In this document: one piece after another, positions 1 through 9,340 of the stretch
Layout: each line of letters starts with the position of its first letter
Position numbering within the stretch: position 1 is the first letter of the stretch
Assembly: GCF_032854445.1 (NCBI RefSeq)
Contig: NW_027018444.1
Coordinates: 1 to 26,155, forward strand
Direction: 5' to 3'
DNA from: Liolophura sinensis
Taxonomy: Eukaryota > Mollusca > Polyplacophora > Chitonida > Chitonidae
DNA: 26,155 bases
Position numbers and translations under genes: made by a program
The notes under the pieces: generated by a model
Seen by the model: only the letters and a program-made list of their open reading frames with translations
Databases searched by the model: none
What the model was told of the DNA's origin: nothing

Positions 1-4
1 TTGT

Positions 5-553
5 CGTCACAAAATACGTCGGATTAGCCTCTTACCAGCAGAACTGGAACAGTTTTTCCACTTTTGCATTTTTGCCTGGTCTTTTTGTTAATTGAAACCG
101 GCTACACTGCACTCTGTACAATCGCGACTGGTCATTACTATATTCAACTTTTGACTATAAGTTATGTGCCCTTCGGTAGCCCAGAAGACGTCAAATCTTT
201 GGCCAAGCCCATTTAACTCACCCAGCAATTGCCTTACTTCTAAGTCCAAGACAATCTCAATGTCTTTATCTACGTGTAGAAAAACCACACCATTTGTACA
301 TAAAAAACACAAAGTACTTGATACAGTCTGCTGTGAAAGGTACAACTAAACACTGACCCACATTTATAAGGTGCCAAAAGATGTGGAATTGAGCCAGGCA
401 TCGGCAGCTGTTAAAAAATTGCAAATATCCCTGGTTTCCATGGAGTAAAGAGCCGTTGCTGGGCACGTGATTATGACATCAATGATCATTGATCTGTCGC
501 TACAGCCAAAAGTATTGGTCGGAGAGCAACGCGGTTTGCACCATTCGATTTCT
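5..553. repeat. Monomer 1 (type p1)
   Basis: Same markers as monomer 16: ccagcagaac, aaccggctacactgcac, gacgtcaaa, gtccaag, gtacataaaa, taaacactg and gatgtggaattgag. It carries the 16-bp palindrome. One g is missing near 202 and one a is added near 446 relative to monomer 16. Confidence 0.95.
478..493. other. Perfect 16-bp palindrome (example in monomer 1)
   Basis: atcaatgatcattgat is its own reverse complement, with no spacer. The same site is present in about 18 monomers, for example at 2678-2693. Other monomers have ataaatgatcattcaat (a 10-bp core palindrome), atcaatgattattgat (broken, monomers 9 and 23), atcaattatcaattaattg (monomers 6 and 21) or atcaatgatcaactaattg (type r). Confidence 0.85.
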
Positions 554-1103
554 CGTCACAAAATACGTCGGATTAGCCTCTTACTAGTAGCACTGGAACA
601 GTTTTTCCACTTTTGCATTTTTGCCTGGTCTTTTTGTTAATTGAAATCGGCTAAACTGTGCTCTGTACAATCGCGACTGGTCATTACTATATTCAACTTT
701 TGACTATAAGTTATGTGCCCTTCGGTAGCCCAGAAGACGTAAAATCTTTGGGCTAAGCCCATTTAACTCACCCAGCCATTGCCTTACTTCTAAGTGGAAG
801 ACAATCTTAATGTCTTTATCTACGTGTAGAAAAACCACACCATTTGTACGTGAAAAACACAAGGTACTTGATACAGGTCTGCCGTAAAAAGTACAACTGA
901 ACACTGACCCACTTCAGTAAGGTGCCAAAAGATGCGGAATTGAGCCAGGCATCGGCAGCTGTTGAAAAATTGCAAATTTCCCTGGTTTCCATGGAGTAAG
1001 AGCCGTTGCTGGGCACGTGATTATGACATAAATGATCATTCAATTGTCACTACAGCCAAAAGTATTGGTCGGAGAGCAACACGGTTTGCACCATTCGATT
1101 TCT
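554..1103. repeat. Monomer 2 (type p2)
   Basis: Private markers are ggctaaactgtgc, gacgtaaaa, cagccattgcc, aagtggaag and cttaatgtc, all shared only with monomer 17. An extra g in acaggtctgcc near 876 makes it 550 bp, against 549 in monomer 17. Confidence 0.95.
726..755. other. Inverted repeat, 11-bp bulged hairpin (example in monomer 2)
   Basis: The arms tagccca-g-aaga and tctt-tgggcta pair over 11 bp with one bulged g and a 7-base loop. It recurs in every monomer. The full 11 bp forms where the 3' arm reads gggcta (for example 1276-1305). The gggcca and gggccatg forms lose one pair near the base, and the tttcggc form loses one inside. The loop is cctgaaa, cgtcaaa or cgtaaaa. A downstream gccc (gggctaagccc) can pair with the same gggc, so two alternative folds compete. 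Confidence 0.75.
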
Positions 1104-1653
1104 CGTCACAAAATACGTCGGATTAGCCTCTTACCAGCACCACTGGAACAGTTTGTAAACTTTTGCATTTTTGCCTGGTCTTTTTGTTAATTGAAATCGG
1201 CTACACTGTACTCTGTACAATCGCGACTGGTCATTACTATATTCAACTTTTGACTATAAGTTATGTGCCCTTCGGTAGCCCAGAAGACCTGAAATCTTTG
1301 GGCTAAGCCCATTTAACTCACCCAGCATTTGCCTTACTTCTAAGTGCAAGACAATCTCAATGTCTTTATCTACGTGTAGAAAAACCAGACCATTTTTACG
1401 TGAAAAACACAAGGTACTTGATACAGTCTGCTGTAAAAAGTACAACTGACCACAGACCCACATGAATAAGGTGCCAAAAGGATGCGGAATTGAGCCAGGC
1501 ATCGGCAGCTGTTGAAAAATTGCAAATATCCCAGGTTTCCATGGAGTAAGAGCCGTTGCTGGGCACGTGATTATGACATAAATGATCATTCAATTGTCAC
1601 TACAGGCAAAAGTATTGGTCGGAGAGCAACGCGGTTTGCACCATTCGATTTGT
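1104..1653. repeat. Monomer 3 (type p3)
   Basis: Markers are ccagcaccac, tttgtaaac, cagcatttgcc, catttttacgtg, gaccacagacccacatgaa and aaaaggatgcgg (the 550-bp class). Same as monomer 18. Confidence 0.95.
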
Positions 1654-2203
1654 CGTCACAAAATACGTCGGATTAGCCTCTTACAGCAGAACTGGAACAG
1701 TTTTTCCACTTTTGCATTTTTGCCTGTTCTTTTTGTTAATTGAAACCGGCTACACTGCACTCTGTACAATCGCGACTGGTCATTACTATATTCAACTTTT
1801 GACTATGAGTTATGTGCCCTTCGGTAGCCCAGAAGACCTGAAAATCTTTGGGCTAAGCCCCTTTAACTCACCCAGCAATTGCCTTACTTCTAAGTGCAAG
1901 ACAATCTCAATGTCTTTATCTACGTGTAGAAAAACCACACCATTTGTACGTGAAAAACACAAGGTACTTGATGCAGTCTGCTGTAAAAAGTACAACTGAC
2001 CACAGACCACATGAATAAGGTGCCAAAAGGATGCGGAATTGAGCCAGGCATCGGCAGCTGTTGAAAAATTGCAAATATCCCAGGTTTCCATGGAGTAAGA
2101 GCCGTTGCTGGGCACGTGATTATGACATAAATGATCATTCAATTGTCACTGCAGGCAAAAGTATTGGTCGGAGAGCAACGCGGTTTGCACCATTCGATTT
2201 GGT
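1654..2203. repeat. Monomer 4 (type p4)
   Basis: Markers are gcctgttc, aaccggctac, gactatgag, agcccctttaac, gatgcagtctg and cactgcaggc, shared with monomer 19. It differs from that copy by four single-base indels (near 1685, 1841, 2008 and 2201) that cancel out, leaving 550 bp. Confidence 0.95.
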
Positions 2204-2753
2204 CGTCACAAAATACGTCGGATTAGCCTCTTACCAGCAGAACTGGAACAGTTTTTCCACTTTTGCATTTTTGCCTGTTCTTTTTGTTAATTGAAACCGG
2301 CTACACTGCACTCTGTACAATCGCGACTGGTCATTACTATATTCAACTTTTGACTATAAGTTATGTGCCCCTTCGGTAGCCCAGAAGACGTCAAATCTTT
2401 GGGCCAAGCCCATTTAACTCACCCAGCAATTGCCTTACTTCTAAGTGCAAGACAATCTCAATGTCTTTATCTACGTGTAGAAAAACCACACCATTTGTAC
2501 GTAAAAACACAAGGTACTTGATACAGTCTGCTGTGAAAAGTACAACTAAACACTGACCCCACATTTATAAGGTGCCAAAAGATGTGGAATTGAGCCAGGC
2601 ATCGGCAGCTGTTAAAAAATTGCAAATATCCCTGGTTTCCATGGAGTAAGAGCCGTTGCTGGGCACGTGATTATGACATCAATGATCATTGATCTGTCGC
2701 TACAGCCAAAAGTATTGGTCGGAGAGCAACGCGGTTTGCACCATTCGATTTCT
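2204..2753. repeat. Monomer 5 (type p5)
   Basis: Markers are gcctgttc with gacgtcaaa and gggccaagccc, then gtacgtaaaaacac and gatgtggaattgag. It matches monomer 20 apart from extra c bases near 2370 and 2559. The 16-bp palindrome is at 2678-2693. Confidence 0.95.
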
Positions 2754-3302
2754 CGTCACAAAATACGTCGGATTAGCCTCTTACTAGTAGCACTGGAACA
2801 GTTTTTCCACTTTTGCATTTTTGCTTCGTCTTTTTGTTAATTGAAATCGGCTAAACTGTACTCTGTACAATCGCGACTGGTCATTACTATATTCAACTTT
2901 TGACTATAAGTTATGTGCCCTTCGGTAGCCCAGAAGACCTGAAATCTTTGGGCTAAGCCCATTTAACTCACCCAGCAATTGCCTTACTTCTAAGTGCAAG
3001 ACAATCTCAATGTCTTTATCTACGTGTAGAAAAACCACACCATTTGTAGGTGAAAAACACAAGGTACTTGATACAGTCTGCTGTAAAAAGTACAACTGAA
3101 CACTGACCCACTTCAGTAAGGTGCCAAAAGATGCGGAATTGAGCCAGGCATCGGCAGCTGTTGAAAAATTGCAAATTTCCCTGGTTTCCATGGAGTAAGA
3201 GCCGTTGCTGGGCACGTGATTATAACATCAATTATCAATTAATTGTCGCTACAGCCAAAAGTATTGGTCGGAGAGCAACGCGGTTTGCACCATTCGATTT
3301 CT
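2754..3302. repeat. Monomer 6 (type p6)
   Basis: Private markers are gtaggtgaaaaac and ttataacatcaattatcaat near the right end, shared only with monomer 21. It ends attgtcgctacagcc, whereas monomer 21 ends attgtcactacagcc. That difference marks a candidate recombination junction. Confidence 0.95.
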
Positions 3303-3851
3303 CGTCACAAAATACGTCGGATTAGCCTCTTACCAGCAGCACTGGAACAGTTTGTAAACTTTTGCATTTTTGCCTGGTCTTTTTGTTAATTGAAATCGGC
3401 TACACTGTACTCTGTACAATCGCGACTGGTCATTACTATATTCAACTTTTGACTATAAGTTATGTGCCCTTCGGTAGCCCAGAAGACGTCAAATCTTTGG
3501 GCCAAGCCCATTTAACTCACCCAGCAATTGCCTTACTTCTAAGTGCAAGACAATCTCAATGTCTTTATCTACGTGTAGAAAAACCACACCATTTGTACGT
3601 GAAAACCACAAGGTACTTGATACAGTCTGCTGTAAAAAGTACAACTGAACACTGGCCCACTTCAGTAAGGTGCCAAAAGATGCGGAATTGAGCCAGGCAT
3701 CGGCAGCTGTTGAAAAATTGCAAATTTCCCTGGTTTCCATGGAGTAAGAGCCGTTGCTGGGCACGTGATTATGACATAAATGATCATTCAATTGTCACTA
3801 CAGCCAAAAGTATTGGTCGGAGAGCAACGCGGTTTGCACCATTCGATTTCT
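3303..3851. repeat. Monomer 7 (type p7, no counterpart in copy B)
   Basis: The left part resembles monomer 8 (ccagcagcac, tttgtaaac). The middle and right resemble monomer 12 (gggccaagccc, gtgaaaaccacaagg, cttcagtaagg). It has its own cactggccc. It is present once only, because copy B goes directly from a p6-like to a p8-like monomer. Confidence 0.93.
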
Positions 3852-4400
3852 CGTCACAAAATACGTCGGATTAGCCTCTTACCAGCAGCACTGGAACAGT
3901 TTGTAAACTTTTGCATTTTTGCCTGGTCTTTTTGTTAATTGAAATCGGCTACACTGTACTCTGTACAATCGCGACTGGTCATTACTATATTCAACTTTTG
4001 ACTATAAGTTATGTGCCCTTCGGTAGCCCAGAAGACGTCAAATCTTTCGGCTAAGCCCATTTAACTCACCCAGCAATTGCCTTACTTCTAAGTGCAAGAC
4101 AATCTCAATGTCTTTATCTACGTGTAGAAAAACCACACCATTTGTACGTGAAAAACACAAGGTACTTGATACAGTCTGCTGTAAAAAGTACAACTGACCA
4201 CAGACCCACATGAATAAGGTGCCAAAAGATGCGGAATTGAGCCAGGCATCGGCAGCTGTTGAAAAATTGCAAATATCCCTGGTTTCCATGGAGTAAGAGC
4301 CGTTGCTGGGCACGTGATTATGACATCAATGATCATTCAATTGTCACCACAGGCAAAAGTATTGGTCGGAGAGCAACGCGGTTTGCACCATTCGATTTGT
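3852..4400. repeat. Monomer 8 (type p8)
   Basis: Markers are tttgtaaac, gacgtcaaatctttcggc, gaccacagacccacatgaa, aaaagatgcgg without the extra g, and gtcaccacaggc. Same as monomer 22. Confidence 0.95.
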
Positions 4401-4948
4401 CGTCACAAAATACGTCGGATTAGCCTCTTACCAGCAGCACTGGAACAGTTTTTCCACTTTTGCATTTTTGCCTGGTCTTTTTGTTAATTGAAACCGGCTA
4501 AACTGTACTCTGTACAATCGCGACTGGTCATTACTATATTCAACTTTTGACTATAAGTTATGTGCCCTTCGGTAGCCCAGAAGACCTGAAATCTTTGGGC
4601 TAAGCCCATTCAACTCACCCAGCAATTGCATTACTTCTAAGTGCAAGACAATCTCAATGTCTTTATCTACGTGTAGAAAAACCACACCATTTGTACATAA
4701 AAAACACAAGGTACTTGATACAGTCTGCTGTAAAAAGTACAACTAAACACTGACCCACATTTATAAGGTGCCAAAAGATGTGGAATTGGGCCAGGCATCG
4801 GCAGCTGTTAAAAATTGCAAATATCCCTGGTTTCCATGGAGTAAGAGCCGTTGCTGGGCACGTGATTATGACATCAATGATTATTGATCTGTCGCTACAG
4901 CCAAAAGTATTGGTCGGAGAGCAACGCGGTTTGCACCATTCGATTTCT
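4401..4948. repeat. Monomer 9 (type p9)
   Basis: Markers are aaccggctaaactg, agcccattcaac, caattgcatt, gatgtggaattggg, gttaaaaattgc (the 548-bp class) and tcaatgattattgatc, where one change breaks the 16-bp palindrome. Same as monomer 23. Confidence 0.95.
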
Positions 4949-5497
4949 CGTCACAAAATACGTCGGATTAGCTTCTTACTAGTAGCACTGGAACAGTTTT
5001 TTCACTTTTGCATTTTTGCTTCGTCTTTTTGTTAATTGAAATCGGCTAAACTGTACTCTGTACAATCGCGACTGGTCATTACTATATTCAACTTTTGACT
5101 ATAAGTTATGTGCCCTTCGGTAGCCCAGAAGACGTCAAATCTTTGGGCTAAGCCCATTTAACTCACCCAGCAATTGCCTTACTTCTAAGTGCAAGACAAT
5201 CTCAATGTCTTTATCTACGTGTAGAAAAACCACACCATTTGTACGTGAAAAACACAAGGTACTTGATACAGTCTGCTGTAAAAAGTACAACTGAACACTA
5301 ACCCACTTCAGTAAGGTGCCAAAAGATGCGGAATTGAGCCAGGCATCGGCAGCTGTTGAAAAATTGCAAATTTCCCTGGTTTCCATGGAGTAAGAGCCGT
5401 TGCTACGCACGTGATAATGACATAAATGATCATTCAATTGTCGCTACAGCCAAAAGTATTGGTCGGAGAGCAACGCGGATTGCACCATTCGATTTCT
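4949..5497. repeat. Monomer 10 (type p10)
   Basis: Markers are gcttcttactag, gttttttcac, gcttcgtc, gaacactaaccc, tgctacgcacgtgataatg and gcggattgcacc. Same as monomer 24. Its right end recurs in monomers 34, 35 and 44, which also lie just before or within p11-type territory. Confidence 0.95.
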
Positions 5498-6046
5498 CGT
5501 CACAAAATACGTCGGATTAGGCTCTTACTAGTAGCACTGGAACAGTTTTTCCACTTTTGCATTTTTGCCTGGTCTTTTTGTTAGTTGAAATCGGCTACAC
5601 TGTACTCTGTACAATCGCGACTGGTCATTACTATATTCAACTTTTGACTATAAGTTATGTGCCCTTCGGTAGCCCAGAAGACCTGAAATCTTTGGGCCAT
5701 GCCCATTTAACTCACCCAGCAATTGTCTTACTTCTAAGTGCAAGGCAATCTCAATGTCTTTATCTACGTGTAGAAAAACCAGACCATTTGTACATAAAAA
5801 ACACAAGGTACTTGATACAGTCTGCTGTAAAAAGTACAACAAAACACTGACCCACATTTTTAAGGTGCCAAAAGATGCAGAATTGGGCCAGGCATAGGCA
5901 GCTGTTAAAAAATTGCAAATATCCCTGGTTTCCATGGAGTAAGAGCCGTTGCTGGGCACGTGATTATGACATCAATGATCATTGATCTTTCGCTACAGCC
6001 AAAAGTATTCGTCGGAGAGCAACGCGGTTTGCACCATTCGATTTCT
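5498..6046. repeat. Monomer 11 (type p11)
   Basis: Markers are ggctcttactag, gttagttgaaatc, gggccatgccc, caattgtc, ccagacc, aaaacactgacccacattt, gatgcagaattggg, ggcataggc and gatctttcgc. It matches monomers 25, 36 and 45. A private g makes gtgcaaggcaat. Confidence 0.95.
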
Positions 6047-6153
6047 CGTCACAAAATACGTCGGATTAGCCTCTTACAAGAAGCACTGGAACAGTTTTTC
6101 CACTTTTGCATTTTTGCCTGGTCTTTTTGTTAATTGAAATCGGCTACACTGTA

Positions 6154-6231
6154 CTCTGTACAATCGCGACTGGTCATTACTATATTCAACTTTTGACTAT
6201 AAGTTATGTGCCCTTCGGTAGCCCAGAAGAC
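6154..6231. other. Near-invariant block of the monomer (example in monomer 12)
   Basis: From ctctgtacaatcgcgactgg to gcccagaagac, about monomer positions 108-185, the sequence is the same in almost every copy. I found substitutions only in monomers 4 and 19 (gactatgag), 20 (cgactagtc), 27 (gactttaag), 32 (gaagagctg at the edge) and 33 (two changes), plus indels in the error-rich end monomers. Elsewhere in the unit diagnostic differences come every 10-30 bp. It contains tcgcga, a gtactctgtac repeat and the 5' arm of the hairpin. Function is unknown; a protein-binding or structural role is inference. Confidence 0.7.
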
Positions 6232-6313
6232 GTCAAATCTTTGGGCCAAGCCCATTTAACTCACCCAGCAATTGCCTTACTTCTAAGTGCAAGACAATCT
6301 CAATGTCTTTATC

Positions 6314-6354
6314 TACGTGTAGAAAAACCACACCATTTGTACGTGAAAACCACA
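6314..6354. repeat. Short internal direct repeat (example in monomer 12)
   Basis: tacgtg followed by aaaaccaca occurs twice within 41 bp: once at 6314-6332 with a short tag-containing insert, and once at 6340-6354. In most other monomers the second half reads gtgaaaaacacaagg, so the exact match exists only in p12-type monomers and monomer 7. Confidence 0.65.
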
Positions 6355-6595
6355 AGGTACTTGATACAGTCTGCTGTAAAAAGTACAACTGAACACTGAC
6401 CCACTTCAGTAAGGTGCCAAAAGATGCGGAATTGAGCCAGGCATCGGCAGCTGTTGAAAAATTGCAAATTTCCCTGGTTTCCATGGAGTAAGAGCCGTTG
6501 CTGGGCACGTGATTATGACATAAATGATCATTCAATTGTCACTACAGGCAAAAGTATTGGTCGGAGAGCAACGCGGTTTGCACCATTCGATTTGT

Positions 6596-7143
6596 CGTCA
6601 CAAAATACGTCGGATTAGCCTCTTACCAGCAGCACTGGAACAGTTTTTCCACTTTTGCATTTTTACCTGGTCTTTTTGTTAATTGAAATCGGCTACACTG
6701 TACTCTGTACAATCGCGACTGGTCATTACTATATTCAACTTTTGACTATAAGTTATGTGCCCTTCGGTAGCCCAGAAGACGTCAAATCTTTGGGCTAAGC
6801 CCATTTAACTCACCCAGCAATTGTCTTACTTCTAAGTCCAAGACAATCTCAATGTCTTTATCTACGTGTAGAAAAACCACACCATTTGTACATAAAAAAC
6901 ACAAGGTACTTGATACAGTCTGCTGTAAAAAGTACAACTAAACACTGACCCACATTTATAAGGTGCCAAAAGATGTGGAATTGGGCCAGGCATCGGCAGC
7001 TGTTAAAAATTGCAAATATCCCTGGTTTCCATGGAGTAAGAGCCGTTGCTGGGCACGTGATTATGACATCAATGATCATTGATCTGTCGCTACAGCCAAA
7101 AGTATTGGTCGGAGAGCAACGCGGTTTGCACCATTCGATTTCT
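6596..7143. repeat. Monomer 13 (type p13)
   Basis: Markers are tttttacctggtc, caattgtc with gtccaag, gtacataaaa, gatgtggaattggg and gttaaaaattgc (548 bp). It matches monomers 27, 31, 38, 41 and 47. The later copies 31, 38, 41 and 47 have tctttcggc where this copy and 27 have tctttgggc. Confidence 0.95.
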
Positions 7144-7692
7144 CGTCACAAAATACGTCGGATTAGCTTCTTACTAGTAGCACTGAAACAGTTTTTCCAC
7201 TTTTGCATTTTTGCTTCGTCTTTTTGTTAATTGAAATCGGCTACACTGTACTCTGTACAATCGCGACTGGTCATTACTATATTCAACTTTTGACTATAAG
7301 TTATGTGCCCTTCGGTAGCCCAGAAGACCTGAAATCTTTGGGCCATGCCCATTTAACTCACCCAGGAATTGTCTTACTTCTAAGTCCAAGACAATCTCAA
7401 TGTCTTTATCTACGTGTAGAAAAACCACACCATTTGTACGTGAAAAACACAAGGTACTTGATACAGTCTGCTGTAAAAAGTACAACTGACCACAGCCTCA
7501 CATGAATAAGGTGCCAAAAGATGCGGAATTGAGCCAGGCATCGGCAGCTGTTGAAAAATTGCAAATATCCCTGGTTTCCATGGAGTAAGAGCCGTTGCTG
7601 GGCACGTGATTATGACATAAATGATCATTCAATTGTCACTACAGCCAAAAGTATTGGTCGGAGAGCAACGCGGTTTGCACCATTCGATTTCT
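7144..7692. repeat. Monomer 14 (type p14, mosaic)
   Basis: The left part has cactgaaacag and cccaggaattgtc, shared only with monomer 28. The right part, from 7428 on, has ccacaccatttgtacgtg, gaccacag and cacatgaataagg, which belong with the p8/p15 group. The abrupt change of affinity makes it a mosaic relative to monomer 28. Confidence 0.93.
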
Positions 7693-8242
7693 CGTCACAA
7701 AATACGTCGGATTAGCCTCTTACCAGCAGCACTGGAACAGTTTGTAAACTTTTGCATTTTTGCCTGGTCTTTTTGTTAATTGAAATCGGCTACACTGTAC
7801 TCTGTACAATCGCGACTGGTCATTACTATATTCAACTTTTGACTATAAGTTATGTGCCCTTCGGTAGCCCAGAAGACCTGAAATCTTTGGGCTAAACCCA
7901 TTTAGCTCACCCAGCAATTGCCTTACTTCTAAGTGCAAGACAATCTCAATGTCTTTATCTACGTGTAGAAAAACCACACCATTTGTACGTGAAAAACACA
8001 AGGTACTTGATACAGTCTGCTGTAAAAAGTACAACTGACCACAGACCCACATGAATAAGGTGCCAAAAGGATGCGGAATTGAGCCAGGCATCGGCAGCTG
8101 TTGAAAAATTGCAAATATCCCAGGCTTCCATGGAGTAAGAGCCGTTGCTACGCACGTGATTATGACATAAATGATCATTCAATTGTCACTACAGGCAAAA
8201 GTATTGGTCGGAGAGCAACGCGGTTTGCAACATTCGATTTGT
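7693..8242. repeat. Monomer 15 (type p15)
   Basis: Markers are tttgtaaac, ggctaaacccatttagctc, aaaaggatgcgg (550 bp), cccaggcttcc, tgctacgcacgtgattatg and tttgcaacattcg. I found no second copy in the window. It closes the first long repeat. Confidence 0.94.
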
Positions 8243-8791
8243 CGTCACAAAATACGTCGGATTAGCCTCTTACCAGCAGAACTGGAACAGTTTTTCCACT
8301 TTTGCATTTTTGCCTGGTCTTTTTGTTAATTGAAACCGGCTACACTGCACTCTGTACAATCGCGACTGGTCATTACTATATTCAACTTTTGACTATAAGT
8401 TATGTGCCCTTCGGTAGCCCAGAAGACGTCAAATCTTTGGGCCAAGCCCATTTAACTCACCCAGCAATTGCCTTACTTCTAAGTCCAAGACAATCTCAAT
8501 GTCTTTATCTACGTGTAGAAAAACCACACCATTTGTACATAAAAAACACAAGGTACTTGATACAGTCTGCTGTGAAAGGTACAACTAAACACTGACCCAC
8601 ATTTATAAGGTGCCAAAAGATGTGGAATTGAGCCAGGCATCGGCAGCTGTTAAAAAATTGCAAATATCCCTGGTTTCCATGGAGTAAGAGCCGTTGCTGG
8701 GCACGTGATTATGACATCAATGATCATTGATCTGTCGCTACAGCCAAAAGTATTGGTCGGAGAGCAACGCGGTTTGCACCATTCGATTTCT
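8243..8791. repeat. Monomer 16 (type p1)
   Basis: Second copy of monomer 1 without its two single-base indels. It begins copy B of the long repeat. Confidence 0.95.
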
Positions 8792-9340
8792 CGTCACAAA
8801 ATACGTCGGATTAGCCTCTTACTAGTAGCACTGGAACAGTTTTTCCACTTTTGCATTTTTGCCTGGTCTTTTTGTTAATTGAAATCGGCTAAACTGTGCT
8901 CTGTACAATCGCGACTGGTCATTACTATATTCAACTTTTGACTATAAGTTATGTGCCCTTCGGTAGCCCAGAAGACGTAAAATCTTTGGGCTAAGCCCAT
9001 TTAACTCACCCAGCCATTGCCTTACTTCTAAGTGGAAGACAATCTTAATGTCTTTATCTACGTGTAGAAAAACCACACCATTTGTACGTGAAAAACACAA
9101 GGTACTTGATACAGTCTGCCGTAAAAAGTACAACTGAACACTGACCCACTTCAGTAAGGTGCCAAAAGATGCGGAATTGAGCCAGGCATCGGCAGCTGTT
9201 GAAAAATTGCAAATTTCCCTGGTTTCCATGGAGTAAGAGCCGTTGCTGGGCACGTGATTATGACATAAATGATCATTCAATTGTCACTACAGCCAAAAGT
9301 ATTGGTCGGAGAGCAACACGGTTTGCACCATTCGATTTCT
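8792..9340. repeat. Monomer 17 (type p2)
   Basis: Second copy of monomer 2. It has gacgtaaaa, cagccattgcc, aagtggaag and gagcaacacgg, and reads acagtctgcc where monomer 2 has an extra g. Confidence 0.95.

Larger units (their letters stand above)
6047..6595. repeat. Monomer 12 (type p12)
   Basis: Markers are cttacaagaagcac, gggccaagccc, gtgaaaaccacaagg, cttcagtaagg and cactacaggc. It matches monomers 26, 37, 40 and 46. By hand count the 540 bases 6061-6600 hold 229 G or C (42%), and the monomer holds 18 CpG. Confidence 0.95.
5498..7143. repeat. Trimer higher-order unit, copy 1 (p11-p12-p13)
   Basis: Three consecutive monomers of 549, 549 and 548 bp give a 1646-bp unit that recurs four more times in the window. 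It is defined by the ordered markers ggcataggc, then cttacaagaagcac, then tttttacctggtc. Confidence 0.9.
1..7427. repeat. Long higher-order repeat, copy A (monomers 1 to mid-14)
   Basis: This segment matches 8239-15113 monomer by monomer, including private markers: aaccggctacactgcac in monomers 1, 4 and 5, aagtggaag in monomer 2, gtaggtgaaaaac in monomer 6, cattcaactc in monomer 9 and cactgaaacag in monomer 14. The only large difference is monomer 7, which copy B lacks. Between about 2754 and 7427 I noted only about four substitutions against copy B, so the duplication is recent or recently homogenised. Before about 2600 there are about nine extra or missing single bases, which I attribute to consensus error. 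Confidence 0.92.

Noticed and set aside
1016-1022. cacgtg E-box present in nearly every monomer
   Set aside because: A six-base palindrome is too short to infer regulation. I saw no other linked regulatory signal.
2570-2580. TATA-like tttataagg as a promoter
   Set aside because: It occurs only in some monomer types, with no supporting downstream gene or initiator. An AT-rich repeat yields such matches by chance.
4041-4070. CENP-B box
   Set aside because: ttcggctaagcccat and the other ttcg sites do not fit the essential ttcg-nnnn-a-nn-cggg core on either strand.
5135-5437. Minus-strand frame of about 100 codons, repeated in many monomers, as a protein gene
   Set aside because: It opens with ttg, overlaps a plus-strand open frame in neighbouring copies, changes mostly by amino-acid replacements between monomers, and has no recognisable domain. 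It is part of a satellite.
6558-6594. Possible RNA polymerase III promoter or tRNA/SINE remnant (tggtcggagagc then attcgattt)
   Set aside because: Box A has one mismatch and box B at least two. The spacing of about 25 bp is short, there is no cloverleaf, and no poly-A tail or terminator follows.
7843-8178. Longer minus-strand frame of 111 codons starting with a true atg
   Set aside because: The length comes from one extra g (aaaagg) that joins two frames in 550-bp monomers. Sister monomers without the g break the frame, so it is an indel effect.
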